Assembly: GCF_003425685.1 (NCBI RefSeq) | Contig: NZ_QJKM01000012.1 | Span: 62,001 to 126,000 of the forward strand | Source: Rhizobium terrae | GTDB lineage: Bacteria; Pseudomonadota; Alphaproteobacteria; Rhizobiales; Rhizobiaceae | Direction: 5' to 3' | Length of the DNA stretch: 64,000 nucleotides | Part shown: piece after piece, positions 52,533 through 61,249 of the stretch | Numbering within the stretch: the stretch's first letter is position 1 | How the letters are laid out: each line of letters begins with the position of its first letter | Notes under the pieces: generated by a model | Told to the model about the DNA's origin: nothing | Database searches by the model: none | The model's input: the letters and a program-made list of their open reading frames with translations, nothing else | Translations under genes and position numbers: made by a program

Positions 52533-53258
52533 ATGACCGAATACGTTCTTTCCGACGCCACCCGCAAGAAATACGAAGGCGTCAGCTGCGCGACGATCTG
52601 CACCGCACTGTACAAGCGCGGCCTGCGCAATCAGTTCATCCAGGATGTCCGGCCCCTCTCCCACAAGTCGAAAAACATGGTCGGCCAGGCTTTCACGCTG
52701 CGCTACATTCCGGCGCGCGAAGACCTGAACCCGCTTTCGGTCTTCCAGAATCCGCAACATCCGCAGCGCGCCGGCGTCGAGTCATGTCCACCCGGCCATG
52801 TCATGGTGATGGACAGCCGCAAGGATCCCCGCGCGGCCTCCGCGGGTTCGATCCTCGTCTCGCGCCTGATGATGCGCGGCGCCGCGGGCGTCGTCACCGA
52901 CGGTGGTTTCCGCGACAGTCCGGAGATTGCCGAACTCGACATCCGCACCTATCACAATCGGCCCTCGGCGCCGACCAATCTGACGCTTCATCAAGCGCTC
53001 GACATCAACGTGCCGATCGGCTGCGGCGACGTGCCGGTCTGGCCGGGGGACGTCGTGGTTGGCGACAACGAAGGCGTCGTCATCGTGCCGGCGCACCTGG
53101 CGGAAGAGATCGCCGACGAAGCGGTGGAGATGACCGCATTCGAGGATTTCGTCGCCGAGGAAGTGCTGAACGGCCGCTCGATCATCGGCCTCTATCCGGC
53201 GACCAGGGAAGAGACGAAGGCGGATTTCGCCAAATGGCGGCAGGCGAAGGGCCGGTAA
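52533..53258 (+). CDS. RraA-like protein / oxaloacetate decarboxylase-aldolase family
   Basis: This 241-residue protein has the RraA/HMG-aldolase fold: VSCATICTALYKRGLRNQFI, NMVGQAFTLRYIPARED, PPGHVMVMDSRKDPRAASAG, and the active-site block AAGVVTDGGFRDSPEIAEL with Arg and Asp. The later GCGDVPVWPGDVVVGDNEGV is also typical. Family members cleave 4-hydroxy-4-methyl-2-oxoglutarate, decarboxylate oxaloacetate, or inhibit RNase E. Next to an acid-sugar dehydratase a lyase role is the more likely one. A GGAGA ribosome-binding site precedes the ATG. Confidence 0.88.
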   Translation: MTEYVLSDATRKKYEGVSCATICTALYKRGLRNQFIQDVRPLSHKSKNMVGQAFTLRYIPAREDLNPLSVFQNPQHPQRAGVESCPPGHVMVMDSRKDPRAASAGSILVSRLMMRGAAGVVTDGGFRDSPEIAELDIRTYHNRPSAPTNLTLHQALDINVPIGCGDVPVWPGDVVVGDNEGVVIVPAHLAEEIADEAVEMTAFEDFVAEEVLNGRSIIGLYPATREETKADFAKWRQAKGR

Positions 53259-53297
53259 TCCGACCCTCTCAATGGCTTCGCCAATAAGCCGGGCCGG

Positions 53298-53319
53298 ACT
53301 GCCCGCTCAAGCGGGCAGT
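53298..53319. terminator. hairpin after the rraA-like gene
   Basis: ACTGCCCGC at 53298-53306 pairs perfectly with GCGGGCAGT at 53311-53319 over a TCAA tetraloop. It lies 40 bases after the rraA-like stop and between converging genes. There is no T-run, so the terminator call is tentative. Confidence 0.5.
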
Positions 53320-53416
53320 AGCGTTATCGTCCGGACGGATGCGCCAGCGTCGATGCCGAAGTCGCTCATCCGATAGCCGGCCCCTGTTTAACCGACAGAC
53401 CTTGATTTTACTCGAT

Positions 53417-53448
53417 GTCATCCTGAGCTTTGTATGAGGATCCAAGCC
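53417..53448. repeat. degenerate intergenic repeat-like palindrome
   Basis: GTCATCCTGAG-CTTTGTAT-GAGGATCCAAGCC resembles the short GTCATCC...GGATCCA intergenic repeats scattered in rhizobial genomes, in a decayed form. Only one copy is seen in this window, so the identification rests on memory of the pattern. Confidence 0.3.
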
Positions 53449-53517
53449 ATCGCAATTAAATCAATCCGTTGCAGATCCTCGACACAGCCTAAGTCCAAAC
53501 CCGTCGTCCATTCTCGC

Positions 53518-54453
53518 TCAGAAATGAACGAGCTTCTTCGCCATCATCATATGCACACCCTTGCAGCCATTCACCGTCTGGGTGATGCGCAGGTCGCCGG
53601 CGAGGCTGCAGAGCGTATAGGCATCCTCGCGTGACAAACCGCCCTGTTCGCCGAGAAGCACGATCATGTCGCGCAGCGCCATCTCCGCGCACCGGTCGAG
53701 GTCCGGATCCATACCCATGGTGATGTAATGCGCCGGCGTTTCGGCGCGCGGATAGATGAAGCCGAGGTCATCGCGCACGATCATCTGGAACGTGCCGCGC
53801 AAAGCCGTCTCGATCGCCGTGATGCAGACCTCACCGTCTCCCTGGACGCCGTGGCCGTCGCCGCAGGAAAACAGCGCGCCCTCGTTGAAGATCGGCAGAT
53901 AGAGTGTCGTGCCGGCGATGAGTTCCTTATTGTCGATGTTACCGGCATGCGCCCGCGGCATGATCGAGGTGATGCGGCCCCAGTTCGGCGGCGGCGCCAG
54001 ACCCATGACGCCGAAAAACGGCGCGAGCGGCAATTCTAGACCCCACGGAAGGCGGGCAACGTTCTTTTGCTTGTCGAGCGGGATGTTCAGGAGCCGCGAG
54101 TTCTCGAAATCGTAAGGCAGCGTGCCGGCAAGCGGGCGAATGACATTATAGCCCCAGTCCTGGCGAAGCTCGACATCGAGGATCTTCACCTCCAGAACCT
54201 GGCCGGGCTTGGCACCGCGCACCGCCACGGGACCGGTGAGAATATGACCCTGCATGATCGGCCGGCATTTTTCGTGGATTTCGAGGTGCTCCGGCAGGAT
54301 AGTGAAACCTTCCTTGGGAAGCACTTCCGGCGGGCCGGAGACGCTGTCGATCACCACCGTGTCGCCGCTATCGATTGTGATGACCGGCTCCCGGGCGGGA
54401 TCGAAATAGCCCCAGGCGCAGTTTTCCGGGGATGCCGGCACAGTGTGTAACAT
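53518..54453 (-). CDS. acetamidase/formamidase family protein
   Basis: This 311-residue protein has the FmdA/AmdA fold signature: ENCAWGYFDPAREPVITIDS, VDSVSGPPEV-type text, GPVAVRGAKPGQVLEVKILD, PFFGVMGLAPPPNWGRI, GTTLYLPIFNEGALFSCGDG and DGEVCITAIETALRGTF. Enzymes of this family hydrolyse short amides such as formamide or acetamide to ammonium and the acid. The ATG at 54453 was preferred because GGAG lies correctly before it; 54477 is another option. It is a single gene with no transporter beside it, so it may act on an amide made by neighbouring pathways. Confidence 0.88.
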   Translation of the reverse strand: MLHTVPASPENCAWGYFDPAREPVITIDSGDTVVIDSVSGPPEVLPKEGFTILPEHLEIHEKCRPIMQGHILTGPVAVRGAKPGQVLEVKILDVELRQDWGYNVIRPLAGTLPYDFENSRLLNIPLDKQKNVARLPWGLELPLAPFFGVMGLAPPPNWGRITSIMPRAHAGNIDNKELIAGTTLYLPIFNEGALFSCGDGHGVQGDGEVCITAIETALRGTFQMIVRDDLGFIYPRAETPAHYITMGMDPDLDRCAEMALRDMIVLLGEQGGLSREDAYTLCSLAGDLRITQTVNGCKGVHMMMAKKLVHF

Positions 54454-54883
54454 CGCGTTTGCTCCATTCCTGCCCAACTGCCATAGGCAGACCAGTACGC
54501 TGAGAACCTAAAATCTTCCCCACGGGGCTAGGCCTTCCGTCACAAGAAATCAGCGAGTACGGCGCTTGGATTCGATCTGGCCTGTCAAACCAAAACGACT
54601 ATCGTTCGCACCGTGCGAAGGTCAAGCAAGTATGCGTGGCCTTTGCGAGCAATCGAGCTCGGATCTAAAGAGCACTCTGAACGATAAGAACAGTTGGGCC
54701 GCCAGCCATGAGGGGGCGCACCGAGGAACCCGGTACCGTTTCAGGAGATGCAAGACGCATAATGGAAAGGCCATCGGAGGAAACATCTGGCAGCGACCGA
54801 ATCCTACGACCACGCCAAAGGGGCGCTCCGGCCGGACGGAGAGAAGCTTTCCGGCCGGCCCTGGCCTTTTCACAAACGCAGCG
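54454..54883. other. intergenic region between amidase and binding-protein genes
   Basis: These 430 bases contain no gene I can support. Short open frames cross it on the plus strand without recognisable domains. It should hold the amidase promoter and the end of the binding-protein transcript, including the hairpin listed at 54828-54858. Confidence 0.4.
54828..54858. terminator. hairpin downstream of the orphan binding-protein gene
   Basis: CCGGCCGGA at 54828-54836 pairs with TCCGGCCGG at 54850-54858 over a 13-base loop, 25 bases past the stop of the minus-strand binding-protein gene. No clear T-run follows. Confidence 0.45.
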
Positions 54884-56479
54884 TCAAGCGGTCTTGGTGG
54901 CGCGATGGAATCGCCAGCGAGCATAACCGCTCTTGACCGGATACCCCATGTTGACGCGCTTGTTGCGCGCGACGGTGAACGACAGCGTGGACAATCCGAT
55001 CAGCGGCAGATCCCGCAGGACCTGAAGCTCGATCTTCTTGCAGAGATCGACATAGACCTTGTAGTCGGTGGCTCGCAACGCCTGGTCCAGCAGTTCGTCT
55101 ATGCCCGGCATGGCGACGCCGTAGTGACTGTAGGCCCCGCCGCCCTTGCCGTCCGGCTTGACTTCCGACTTCGACGAAAGCTGCTGGAAATAGAGCTGGG
55201 TCGGGATCGGCGGATAGCTCGACGAATGCATGGCGAGCGTGTTCTTGTCGCTGCGGTTGTCCGCGTGATAGGCGGTATGATCGCCGATCTTCAGGTTCAT
55301 GCGGAGCCCGACGGCGCGAAGCTGCTCCTGAACGATCAGCATGGTCGAGGAATAGTCCTCGCGCTGGCTGCAATTGCTGTCGAAATCGAAGCCGTTCGGG
55401 AAGCCCGCTTCCGCAAGCAGTGCCTTGGCCTTGGCCGGATCGTATTTGTACTGCAGTTCCGGCGGCAGTTCCTCGGTCTTGAAACCGGCCGGGAAAAAGG
55501 CCGGCTGCAGGCCGGCCATGAAACCACCCATCGGTTTCAGCGCTTCGGCGACCGCATGGCGATCGATCGCGTACATGACGGCCTGGCGGACCTTGAGTTT
55601 GTCGAAGGGCTTGCGCTTGAGGTTGATGTGCAGCGTGTTGAACGAACCCGGCTGCGTCATGTCGAATTGCAGGGTCGGGTCGCGCTGCAGCATGGAATCC
55701 ACCCAGCCCGGCGCGCGCACGGCTTCAATCATGTCGACATTGCCGGAGAGAAGCGCCAGAGTGCGCGCGGTCGTGTCGGCGATGAAGACGCATTCGACAT
55801 TGGCGATCTTGGCTTTGGCGCCCCAATAGCCCTCGTGGCGCTTCATCGCCTCGCCCCACTCGGGATCGAAACGGGTGAGTTCGTAAGGGCCGGTGCCGAC
55901 GGCGTCGGTCATGAACTTTTCCGCGCCGATCTTGTCGAACGCCTTTTTCGAGACGATAGCCGTGTTGTTCGAAAAGATCGTCGTGCCGAGCAGGTTGACG
56001 TCCGGCGTCTTCAGCGTGATCTCCACCTCGTAAGGCCCCTTGGCGACGACATCCGCAACGTTGGACATGATCGTCTTGTTGGTGCCGTCGGCGATCGCGC
56101 GCTTGTACGAAAACACGACATCCTCGGACGTCATCTCGCCGTAACCCTTGTGGAACTGCACGCCCTGGCGGAGCTTAAAGTTCCAGGTCCTGGCGTCCGG
56201 CGAGGCCTTCCATTCGGTGGCGAGCGTCGGCACGTATTTGTCCGGCGTCGTCGCAAAGTCGCCGTCTTCCGGACGAACGAGCTGTTCGTACATCTGTTCT
56301 GTCGCCCAGTTGTCGGAGCCCTGGGTGGTGAAATTGGGATCGCTGGTGCGCGGTCCGCCGGCGGCGATGCCGATGCGAATGACATCGGTGCTCTGGGCAG
56401 CAGCAGTGCGGATGCCGACAGCGCTCATCGCCGTGGCAACGGCGGTCAACTCAAGGAATTCTCTTCTGTTCAAGCTCAT
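54884..56479 (-). CDS. dipeptide-type ABC transporter substrate-binding protein, Tat-exported, orphan
   Basis: This 531-residue periplasmic protein starts with a twin-arginine leader (LNRREFLELTAVATAMSAVG). The family-5 fold is seen in PTLATEWKASPDARTWNFKL, GTGPYELTRFDPEWGEAMKR, LSGNVDMIEAVRAPGWVDSM and FDKLKVRQAVMYAIDRHAVA. GGGAGGAGA precedes the ATG. No permease or ATPase gene is adjacent, so it must use components encoded elsewhere, or its transporter genes have been lost. It is 29 bases downstream of an enolase-superfamily gene and probably co-transcribed with it under the LacI-type operator near 57819. Confidence 0.9.
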   Translation of the reverse strand: MSLNRREFLELTAVATAMSAVGIRTAAAQSTDVIRIGIAAGGPRTSDPNFTTQGSDNWATEQMYEQLVRPEDGDFATTPDKYVPTLATEWKASPDARTWNFKLRQGVQFHKGYGEMTSEDVVFSYKRAIADGTNKTIMSNVADVVAKGPYEVEITLKTPDVNLLGTTIFSNNTAIVSKKAFDKIGAEKFMTDAVGTGPYELTRFDPEWGEAMKRHEGYWGAKAKIANVECVFIADTTARTLALLSGNVDMIEAVRAPGWVDSMLQRDPTLQFDMTQPGSFNTLHINLKRKPFDKLKVRQAVMYAIDRHAVAEALKPMGGFMAGLQPAFFPAGFKTEELPPELQYKYDPAKAKALLAEAGFPNGFDFDSNCSQREDYSSTMLIVQEQLRAVGLRMNLKIGDHTAYHADNRSDKNTLAMHSSSYPPIPTQLYFQQLSSKSEVKPDGKGGGAYSHYGVAMPGIDELLDQALRATDYKVYVDLCKKIELQVLRDLPLIGLSTLSFTVARNKRVNMGYPVKSGYARWRFHRATKTA

Positions 56480-56508
56480 CGTCTCCTCCCAAAGACAAGT
56501 TGGCTTCT

Positions 56509-57621
56509 CTAGCTTCGCCGTTTGTCCAATTCGGCGTCATGCACCGTCAGGCCGAGACCAGGACCGCTCGGCATCGTGAATTTTCCATTGGCTGGTTTCG
56601 GCGGGTTGCCGAAAGCGATATGCATGCGGGTCGAGGGATCGGCGAATTCGGCCGGTTTCGTCAGATGCATGATGGTGGCCAGCACATGCAGGTTCGCGGT
56701 ATGCGCAATCGTCGGCTGCGTCTGGTGCGGCACGAGTTCGACCCCGTGCGCGTAACAGATCGCCGCGCATTGCATGAGACCTGTAATGCCTCCCATCTTG
56801 ACGATATCAGGCTGAACCATGCGCACGCCCGCATTGATCATGTCGACGAGGGCTTGCGTCGTATAGGACTGTTCGGCGGCCGAGACCGTGATGTCGAGAC
56901 GTTGCGCGACCTCTCCCATCGCGCGCACGTTGTAGTGCTGCACCGGCTCCTCGAACCAGACGAAGCCCAGATCTTCGAGCGCCCGGCCGACGCGGATGGC
57001 GCCGCCGACGGAATACTGGTTGTTGGCGTCGAAGGCGAGCGGAAAATCGTCGCCCACCAGCTTGCGCACGGCCTTGGCCTTGGCGATGTCGCCGGGAATG
57101 TCATAATCCTGCCGCGTACGATCGTCGTCCCAGCGGATCTTGATCGCCGCTGGCGTCTCCGATTTCCAGCGCGCCTCCACCACGCGCAGAACCTCATCGA
57201 CATTGCGGCCCGCATTGCCGCCGATCGAGGAGTAGAACGGAATTTCGGTCCGCCATGCCCCGCCGAGTAGTTTGTAGATCGGCTGGTTGAAATATTTGCC
57301 CTTGATGTCCCAGAGGGCGATGTCGAGGGCGGCAAGCGCACCGGTGACGGCGCCTTCCGGTCCGAGTTTCACGTATTTGTGCAATAACTTATCATAAAGT
57401 ACCGAATGATCGAGCGCATCGGCTCCGACAAGGGAGGCCGCAAAGTCGCGTACCACGCCGAGTGAATGCTCCCCACCCATCATCGGGGACGCCTCGCCAT
57501 GGCCGACGATGCCGTCCTCCGTCGTGACGCGCACGAATGCCGTGCGCCGCCCCGGCGGCTCATTCGGCTCCCAGCTGACTTGAAAGGCTTCTACGGACTT
57601 GATGGTTGTCGGGCCTGCCAC
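56509..57621 (-). CDS. enolase-superfamily enzyme (mandelate racemase/muconate lactonizing family), second
   Basis: This 370-residue enzyme has a capping domain (TIKSVEAFQVSWEPNEPPGR) and a barrel with Lys in AAIKIRWDDDRT, the metal Asp in PLAFDANNQYSVGGA, Glu in VWFEEPVQHYNV, Glu in TVSAAEQSYTTQA and His in LVPHQTQPTIAH. It starts at GTG 57621 after GAGGAT. Members racemise, dehydrate or cycloisomerise carboxylates; this branch cannot be assigned further. A palindrome identical to the one at the LacI gene lies about 200 bases upstream. The orphan binding-protein gene follows directly. Confidence 0.88.
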   Translation of the reverse strand: MAGPTTIKSVEAFQVSWEPNEPPGRRTAFVRVTTEDGIVGHGEASPMMGGEHSLGVVRDFAASLVGADALDHSVLYDKLLHKYVKLGPEGAVTGALAALDIALWDIKGKYFNQPIYKLLGGAWRTEIPFYSSIGGNAGRNVDEVLRVVEARWKSETPAAIKIRWDDDRTRQDYDIPGDIAKAKAVRKLVGDDFPLAFDANNQYSVGGAIRVGRALEDLGFVWFEEPVQHYNVRAMGEVAQRLDITVSAAEQSYTTQALVDMINAGVRMVQPDIVKMGGITGLMQCAAICYAHGVELVPHQTQPTIAHTANLHVLATIMHLTKPAEFADPSTRMHIAFGNPPKPANGKFTMPSGPGLGLTVHDAELDKRRS

Positions 57622-57818
57622 TGCCTATCCTCAATGAAAACGAAACAACACGGGCCGAGCGCCGGTTATTGTACGGGTGAAACCTCCCGCCGAGACGAGT
57701 TGCGATCCCCACGAATGCGGAATGTTTTATACCGAAGTCTCGTGCAGCCCTCCCAGACCGCATCGAGCAATATGACGGCCTTCACTGCCGCTCTCCCTTG
57801 CCTTCAGCATCGCGCAGT

Positions 57819-57834
57819 TTGCATCCGTATGCAA
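57819..57834. promoter_or_regulatory. LacI-type operator, copy 1
   Basis: TTGCATCCGTATGCAA has 6-base inverted arms and a central CG, as in many LacI-family operators. It is the exact reverse complement of the site at 61140-61155 next to the lacI gene. It lies 197 bases upstream of the enolase-superfamily gene and 21 bases past the MaoC gene. Confidence 0.65.
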
Positions 57835-57855
57835 GCATGATCTTCCAATTGAACC

Positions 57856-58701
57856 TTATCTCCCGGAGGTTTTCGCTTCATAGGCGTAGATCTGCGTTCT
57901 CACGAAACGGGCGACGAGTTGGCCGTCCGCGAGCAGGAATTCCTCGCTCTCGACATAATATTTGCCCTTGCGCAGATAAGCGTCCGCGACGGCGCCGACA
58001 ATGGACAGCCGCTGACCGGGCTTTACCTGCGCGAAATGCTGCGCATCGACAGCCGTCAGCACGACAGGAGAGGGAAATTGGAAGCTTCGATGCGTATCGC
58101 CCATGGCAAGCCGCATGAGGCAGCCTGAGTGAACAACGCCTTCTTCCCGATAGAACGGATCGCTTTCGCCAAACGCGCTCAAGGATGCCTGAAAATCCGC
58201 TTCCGTCAGAATCTGATCGGCGGTGGTCAGGGGCATTCCGCGACGAAGGCCTCCAGCTTCAACTGCCGGAGGCGTGTCAGGTCTCGGGATCACGCACCAT
58301 GCCGTGACATCGGGCATGCTCGGCACTCCGTCCGGCATACCGATCCAGCCGATGGCGACCTCTTCTCCGTCTTCGTTGACTGCAGAGATCTTCGCCCGGC
58401 GCATGCGCGCGTCGCCTTCCAGCGCTCCGGCACGTATGACCAGACGATCGCCGTTATAGACCGGCTTACGGAACTGGGCACCCATGCCACCGTGAACCGT
58501 CCAGCCCGCACCCCAGGCATGAAGCGCTACGCGGCTGATATGCCCATAGATGAAGGCGCCGGGAATAAGCGCCGCCTTGTAGCCGCGCGCGCGGGCCACA
58601 CTATCTTCATGGATCGAACCCTTGTAGCGCGGGTCGTCGTCGAGCCTGATATCGACTGCAAGTTCGCGTGGGAAAAGCGGTGAGGAGAAGGTTGCCGTCA
58701 T
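57856..58701 (-). CDS. MaoC-like hotdog-fold dehydratase/hydratase
   Basis: This 281-residue protein appears to contain two hotdog units. The first has ARARGYKAALIPGAFIYGHI and MGAQFRKPVYNGDRLVIRAG; the second has VVHSGCLMRLAMGDTHRSFQ and TAVDAQHFAQVKPGQRLSIV. MaoC proteins hydrate or dehydrate acyl-CoA esters or act as thioesterase-like enzymes. The classic D-x4-H hydratase motif is not clearly kept, so the reaction is uncertain. It starts three bases after the stop of the tandem CoA-transferase gene, which implies a shared CoA-ester pathway. Confidence 0.78.
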   Translation of the reverse strand: MTATFSSPLFPRELAVDIRLDDDPRYKGSIHEDSVARARGYKAALIPGAFIYGHISRVALHAWGAGWTVHGGMGAQFRKPVYNGDRLVIRAGALEGDARMRRAKISAVNEDGEEVAIGWIGMPDGVPSMPDVTAWCVIPRPDTPPAVEAGGLRRGMPLTTADQILTEADFQASLSAFGESDPFYREEGVVHSGCLMRLAMGDTHRSFQFPSPVVLTAVDAQHFAQVKPGQRLSIVGAVADAYLRKGKYYVESEEFLLADGQLVARFVRTQIYAYEAKTSGR

Positions 58702-58704
58702 CGT

Positions 58705-61080
58705 TCAGCCGTCCGGGAAAGGCATTGTGGTCATCGCATCGCCGGTCATCACGCGCTCGACCTCTTCGGCGGGCAATGCCAGAATATCCTGCAGCACGAA
58801 GCGATTATGACCGCCGAATTGAGGAGCTGGTCCTCGCTGACTTCCCGGTGTCCGGCTCAAATGAATCGGAAGACCCGGGTGCCTGTGACGGCCCGCATCC
58901 GGGTGTTCGAGTTCGGTGAAGAAGCCGCGGTGGGCGAGATAGGCGCTGGCGGCGACATCCGCCGCATTGGCGACCGGTGCCGCCGCCACGCCAGCTTCCT
59001 GAAGGAGATTCGCGACCTCGTGCTTGTCGCGCGCCCCGGTCCACTTGGAGAGAATTTCCGTCAGTTCCGCCTCGTTCCGCTTGCGGACATCGAGACTTGC
59101 AAAGCGGGGATCGGCTGCAAGCTCCGGCCTGCCGATCAGGCTGCAGAGCCTCGCCCACTGCGCATCGTTTTCCGCTGCGATCACCACCCATTGGTCTTCC
59201 CCGCGCGCCGGGAAAGCGTCGTGCGGCGACATGTGCGGCACGCGATTGCCGTGGGGGACCGGATCGGTCCCGGTCTCTGCCGCCAGAAGCAGTTCGGCAC
59301 CGATGAACTGCATGGCCGCTTCCACCTGCGGCACCTCGACATATTGCCCCTCTCCGGTGCGGTCGCGGTGATGGAGCGCCGTCAGGATCGCAGCGGCGGC
59401 ATTGAACCCGCCGATCGGATCGAGATAGGAAGGCCCGCTGTTTTCCGGCTGCCCATCCGGATAGGCCATCATGGTAGACATGCCTGTCGCCATTTCCATG
59501 GTCGGACCGAGAGCAGCATAACCCGACATCGGTCCATGACCGCCGAAGGCCGGCAATTCCGCGACGATGATATCAGGCTTGATCGCTGTCAGGCTTTCGT
59601 AGTCGAGGCCGAGTTTTGCGAGTGTACCGGGCCGGAAATTGCAGATCAACACGTCGGCCACCGCCACCAGCCGGCGCAGTGTCTTGCGCCCCTCCTCCGT
59701 CTTGAGATTGAGGATGCAGGAAAGCTTGTTGACGTTCTGCGAGTTGAACAGGAACGACCGGTCGAAGGGCCGCGAGCCCGGCTCTCCCTCCGGAAAATTG
59801 ATCGGATTGGGCCTTTCCTTGTTCAGCCGCCAGGAGTTCACCCGATTGGGAGATTCCACATGGATCGACTGGGCACCGAAATAGGCGAGCACCCGCCCGG
59901 CCATGGGGCCGGCCCAGGCAGTGGTGATCTCGATCACCCGCAGCCCCTGGAGCGGCAAGCCATTCGACGAGCGCTCCGAAACGGGCCGCTCGGAAGCCTG
60001 CCATCGAATACTGCCGTTCGCCTCTGCGAGCGCCGGCGCGCCGGACCGCATGCTACGTGGCGTCCGGCTCATCCGGTAGGGCGGGCCTAGGATCAACCTG
60101 CCATCGGCGCTTTCCCAATAATTCCGTTCATTCAGATGTCCGTTCTTCCGCTGCTCGGATGGGCTATAGGCCTTGGCCGCAATCACCTGCGCCTCCTGCA
60201 GGCGATGGACGAGATCCTCGGCGGATTGCCCGGCCACCTTTTCCTGAATGATCGCGTAGAGTGCATCCCAATTCGCCCGGCGAACGACCGGTTCTGCAAA
60301 CCGCGGATCTGCCTCGATGTGCAGCAGATCAAGGGCGGCACAAACCGCATGCCAGCGGTGATTGTAAATCCAGATGCAGACCCAGCCGTCGCGGCACCTC
60401 ACCTGGCCTGCCGGGATCGTCTGATCCCGCCGGGTATGGATCGAGCCGTTATAGACATGCCGCATGACATAAGGAAAACACATCGCCGCAGCCGTTTCCG
60501 CCGCATCCACGGAGACGATCTGCCCAAGATGGGTCGAATGGCGCTCGTGCAGCGCAGCGAGGATGCCGATATAGGCGGCAAGCCCGGCCGCGAAAGAGGC
60601 ACGGTCGCCGACGCCATAGAGCGGCTCGCGACCATAGACACCGTTATTGTTCATCATGCCGGACAAGGCCTGCAGCACGATTTCCGGCCCTCTCCAGCCC
60701 TTCAGTGGTCCATCCCGGCCGAACGCTGTAGTGGAGGCGACGATGCATCCCGGGTTGAGTTCCTCGACCGATTGTGGATCCAAGCTTTCCGGCAGGATAG
60801 CTATATCGGACATGGCCAGCAGCCGGTCGAGCTCCGCCTGTCCTTCCGGCTTTGTGCGATCGAGCACGACCGACCGCTTGCCGGTGTTGAGATGCCAGAA
60901 GCACAGCGAGAGGCTGGGATCGGAAACGGAAAACGGCGACATCCTTCGAATCGGCGAACCTTGAGGCGGCTCGACAAGTGCGACATCCGCACCGAAATCC
61001 GCGAGCAGGCGCGCGCAATATTGCCCCGCAAGGCTGTCGGAAAAATCAACGACCCTGAGGTCGTTCAATGCTGCGGGCAT
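58705..61080 (-). CDS. tandem-domain CaiB/BaiF (family III) CoA transferase
   Basis: This 791-residue protein holds two complete family III CoA-transferase domains. The first (about 1-400) opens LNDLRVVDFSDSLAGQYCAR; the second (about 405-790) opens LQGLRVIEITTAWAGPMAGR and has NFRPGTLAKLGLDYESLTAI and GYAALGPTMEMATGMSTMMA. Normal members have one domain and swap around each other as interlocked dimers, so the fusion may form that dimer in one chain. At the expected catalytic Asp both domains have Glu in my alignment (SVDAAETAAAM, VPQVEAAMQF), which is also common in this family. The ATG at 61080 follows GGAGG. A LacI-type operator lies 60 bases upstream. Confidence 0.88.
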   Translation of the reverse strand: MPAALNDLRVVDFSDSLAGQYCARLLADFGADVALVEPPQGSPIRRMSPFSVSDPSLSLCFWHLNTGKRSVVLDRTKPEGQAELDRLLAMSDIAILPESLDPQSVEELNPGCIVASTTAFGRDGPLKGWRGPEIVLQALSGMMNNNGVYGREPLYGVGDRASFAAGLAAYIGILAALHERHSTHLGQIVSVDAAETAAAMCFPYVMRHVYNGSIHTRRDQTIPAGQVRCRDGWVCIWIYNHRWHAVCAALDLLHIEADPRFAEPVVRRANWDALYAIIQEKVAGQSAEDLVHRLQEAQVIAAKAYSPSEQRKNGHLNERNYWESADGRLILGPPYRMSRTPRSMRSGAPALAEANGSIRWQASERPVSERSSNGLPLQGLRVIEITTAWAGPMAGRVLAYFGAQSIHVESPNRVNSWRLNKERPNPINFPEGEPGSRPFDRSFLFNSQNVNKLSCILNLKTEEGRKTLRRLVAVADVLICNFRPGTLAKLGLDYESLTAIKPDIIVAELPAFGGHGPMSGYAALGPTMEMATGMSTMMAYPDGQPENSGPSYLDPIGGFNAAAAILTALHHRDRTGEGQYVEVPQVEAAMQFIGAELLLAAETGTDPVPHGNRVPHMSPHDAFPARGEDQWVVIAAENDAQWARLCSLIGRPELAADPRFASLDVRKRNEAELTEILSKWTGARDKHEVANLLQEAGVAAAPVANAADVAASAYLAHRGFFTELEHPDAGRHRHPGLPIHLSRTPGSQRGPAPQFGGHNRFVLQDILALPAEEVERVMTGDAMTTMPFPDG

Positions 61081-61139
61081 AGTGCCTCCACCCATTTTCC
61101 CAGCGGGTCTCCTCGCCCGGCAAATTAGCCTAACGTGCA

Positions 61140-61155
61140 TTGCATACGGATGCAA
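61140..61155. promoter_or_regulatory. LacI-type operator, copy 2
   Basis: TTGCATACGGATGCAA, exact reverse complement of copy 1 at 57819, sits in the divergent promoter between the CoA-transferase gene (start 61080) and the lacI gene (start 61250). It should control the CoA-transferase/MaoC operon and lacI itself. Confidence 0.7.
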
Positions 61156-61249
61156 CATTGGTTTCCGCGCCAATTCGCAGTATTGAAGAAAGACCGACAA
61201 CGCGCTAGGGAAGAGCCCGCGACGGTTGCGCGCCGACAGGGGACACGGA

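Noticed and set aside
53417..53448. A mobile-element end or attachment site
   Set aside because: Only a short decayed palindrome is present, with no transposase, target duplication or tRNA next to it.
54566..54900. Plus-strand open frame entering the antisense of the binding-protein gene
   Set aside because: Most of it is the shadow of the minus-strand gene; the free part has no family similarity.
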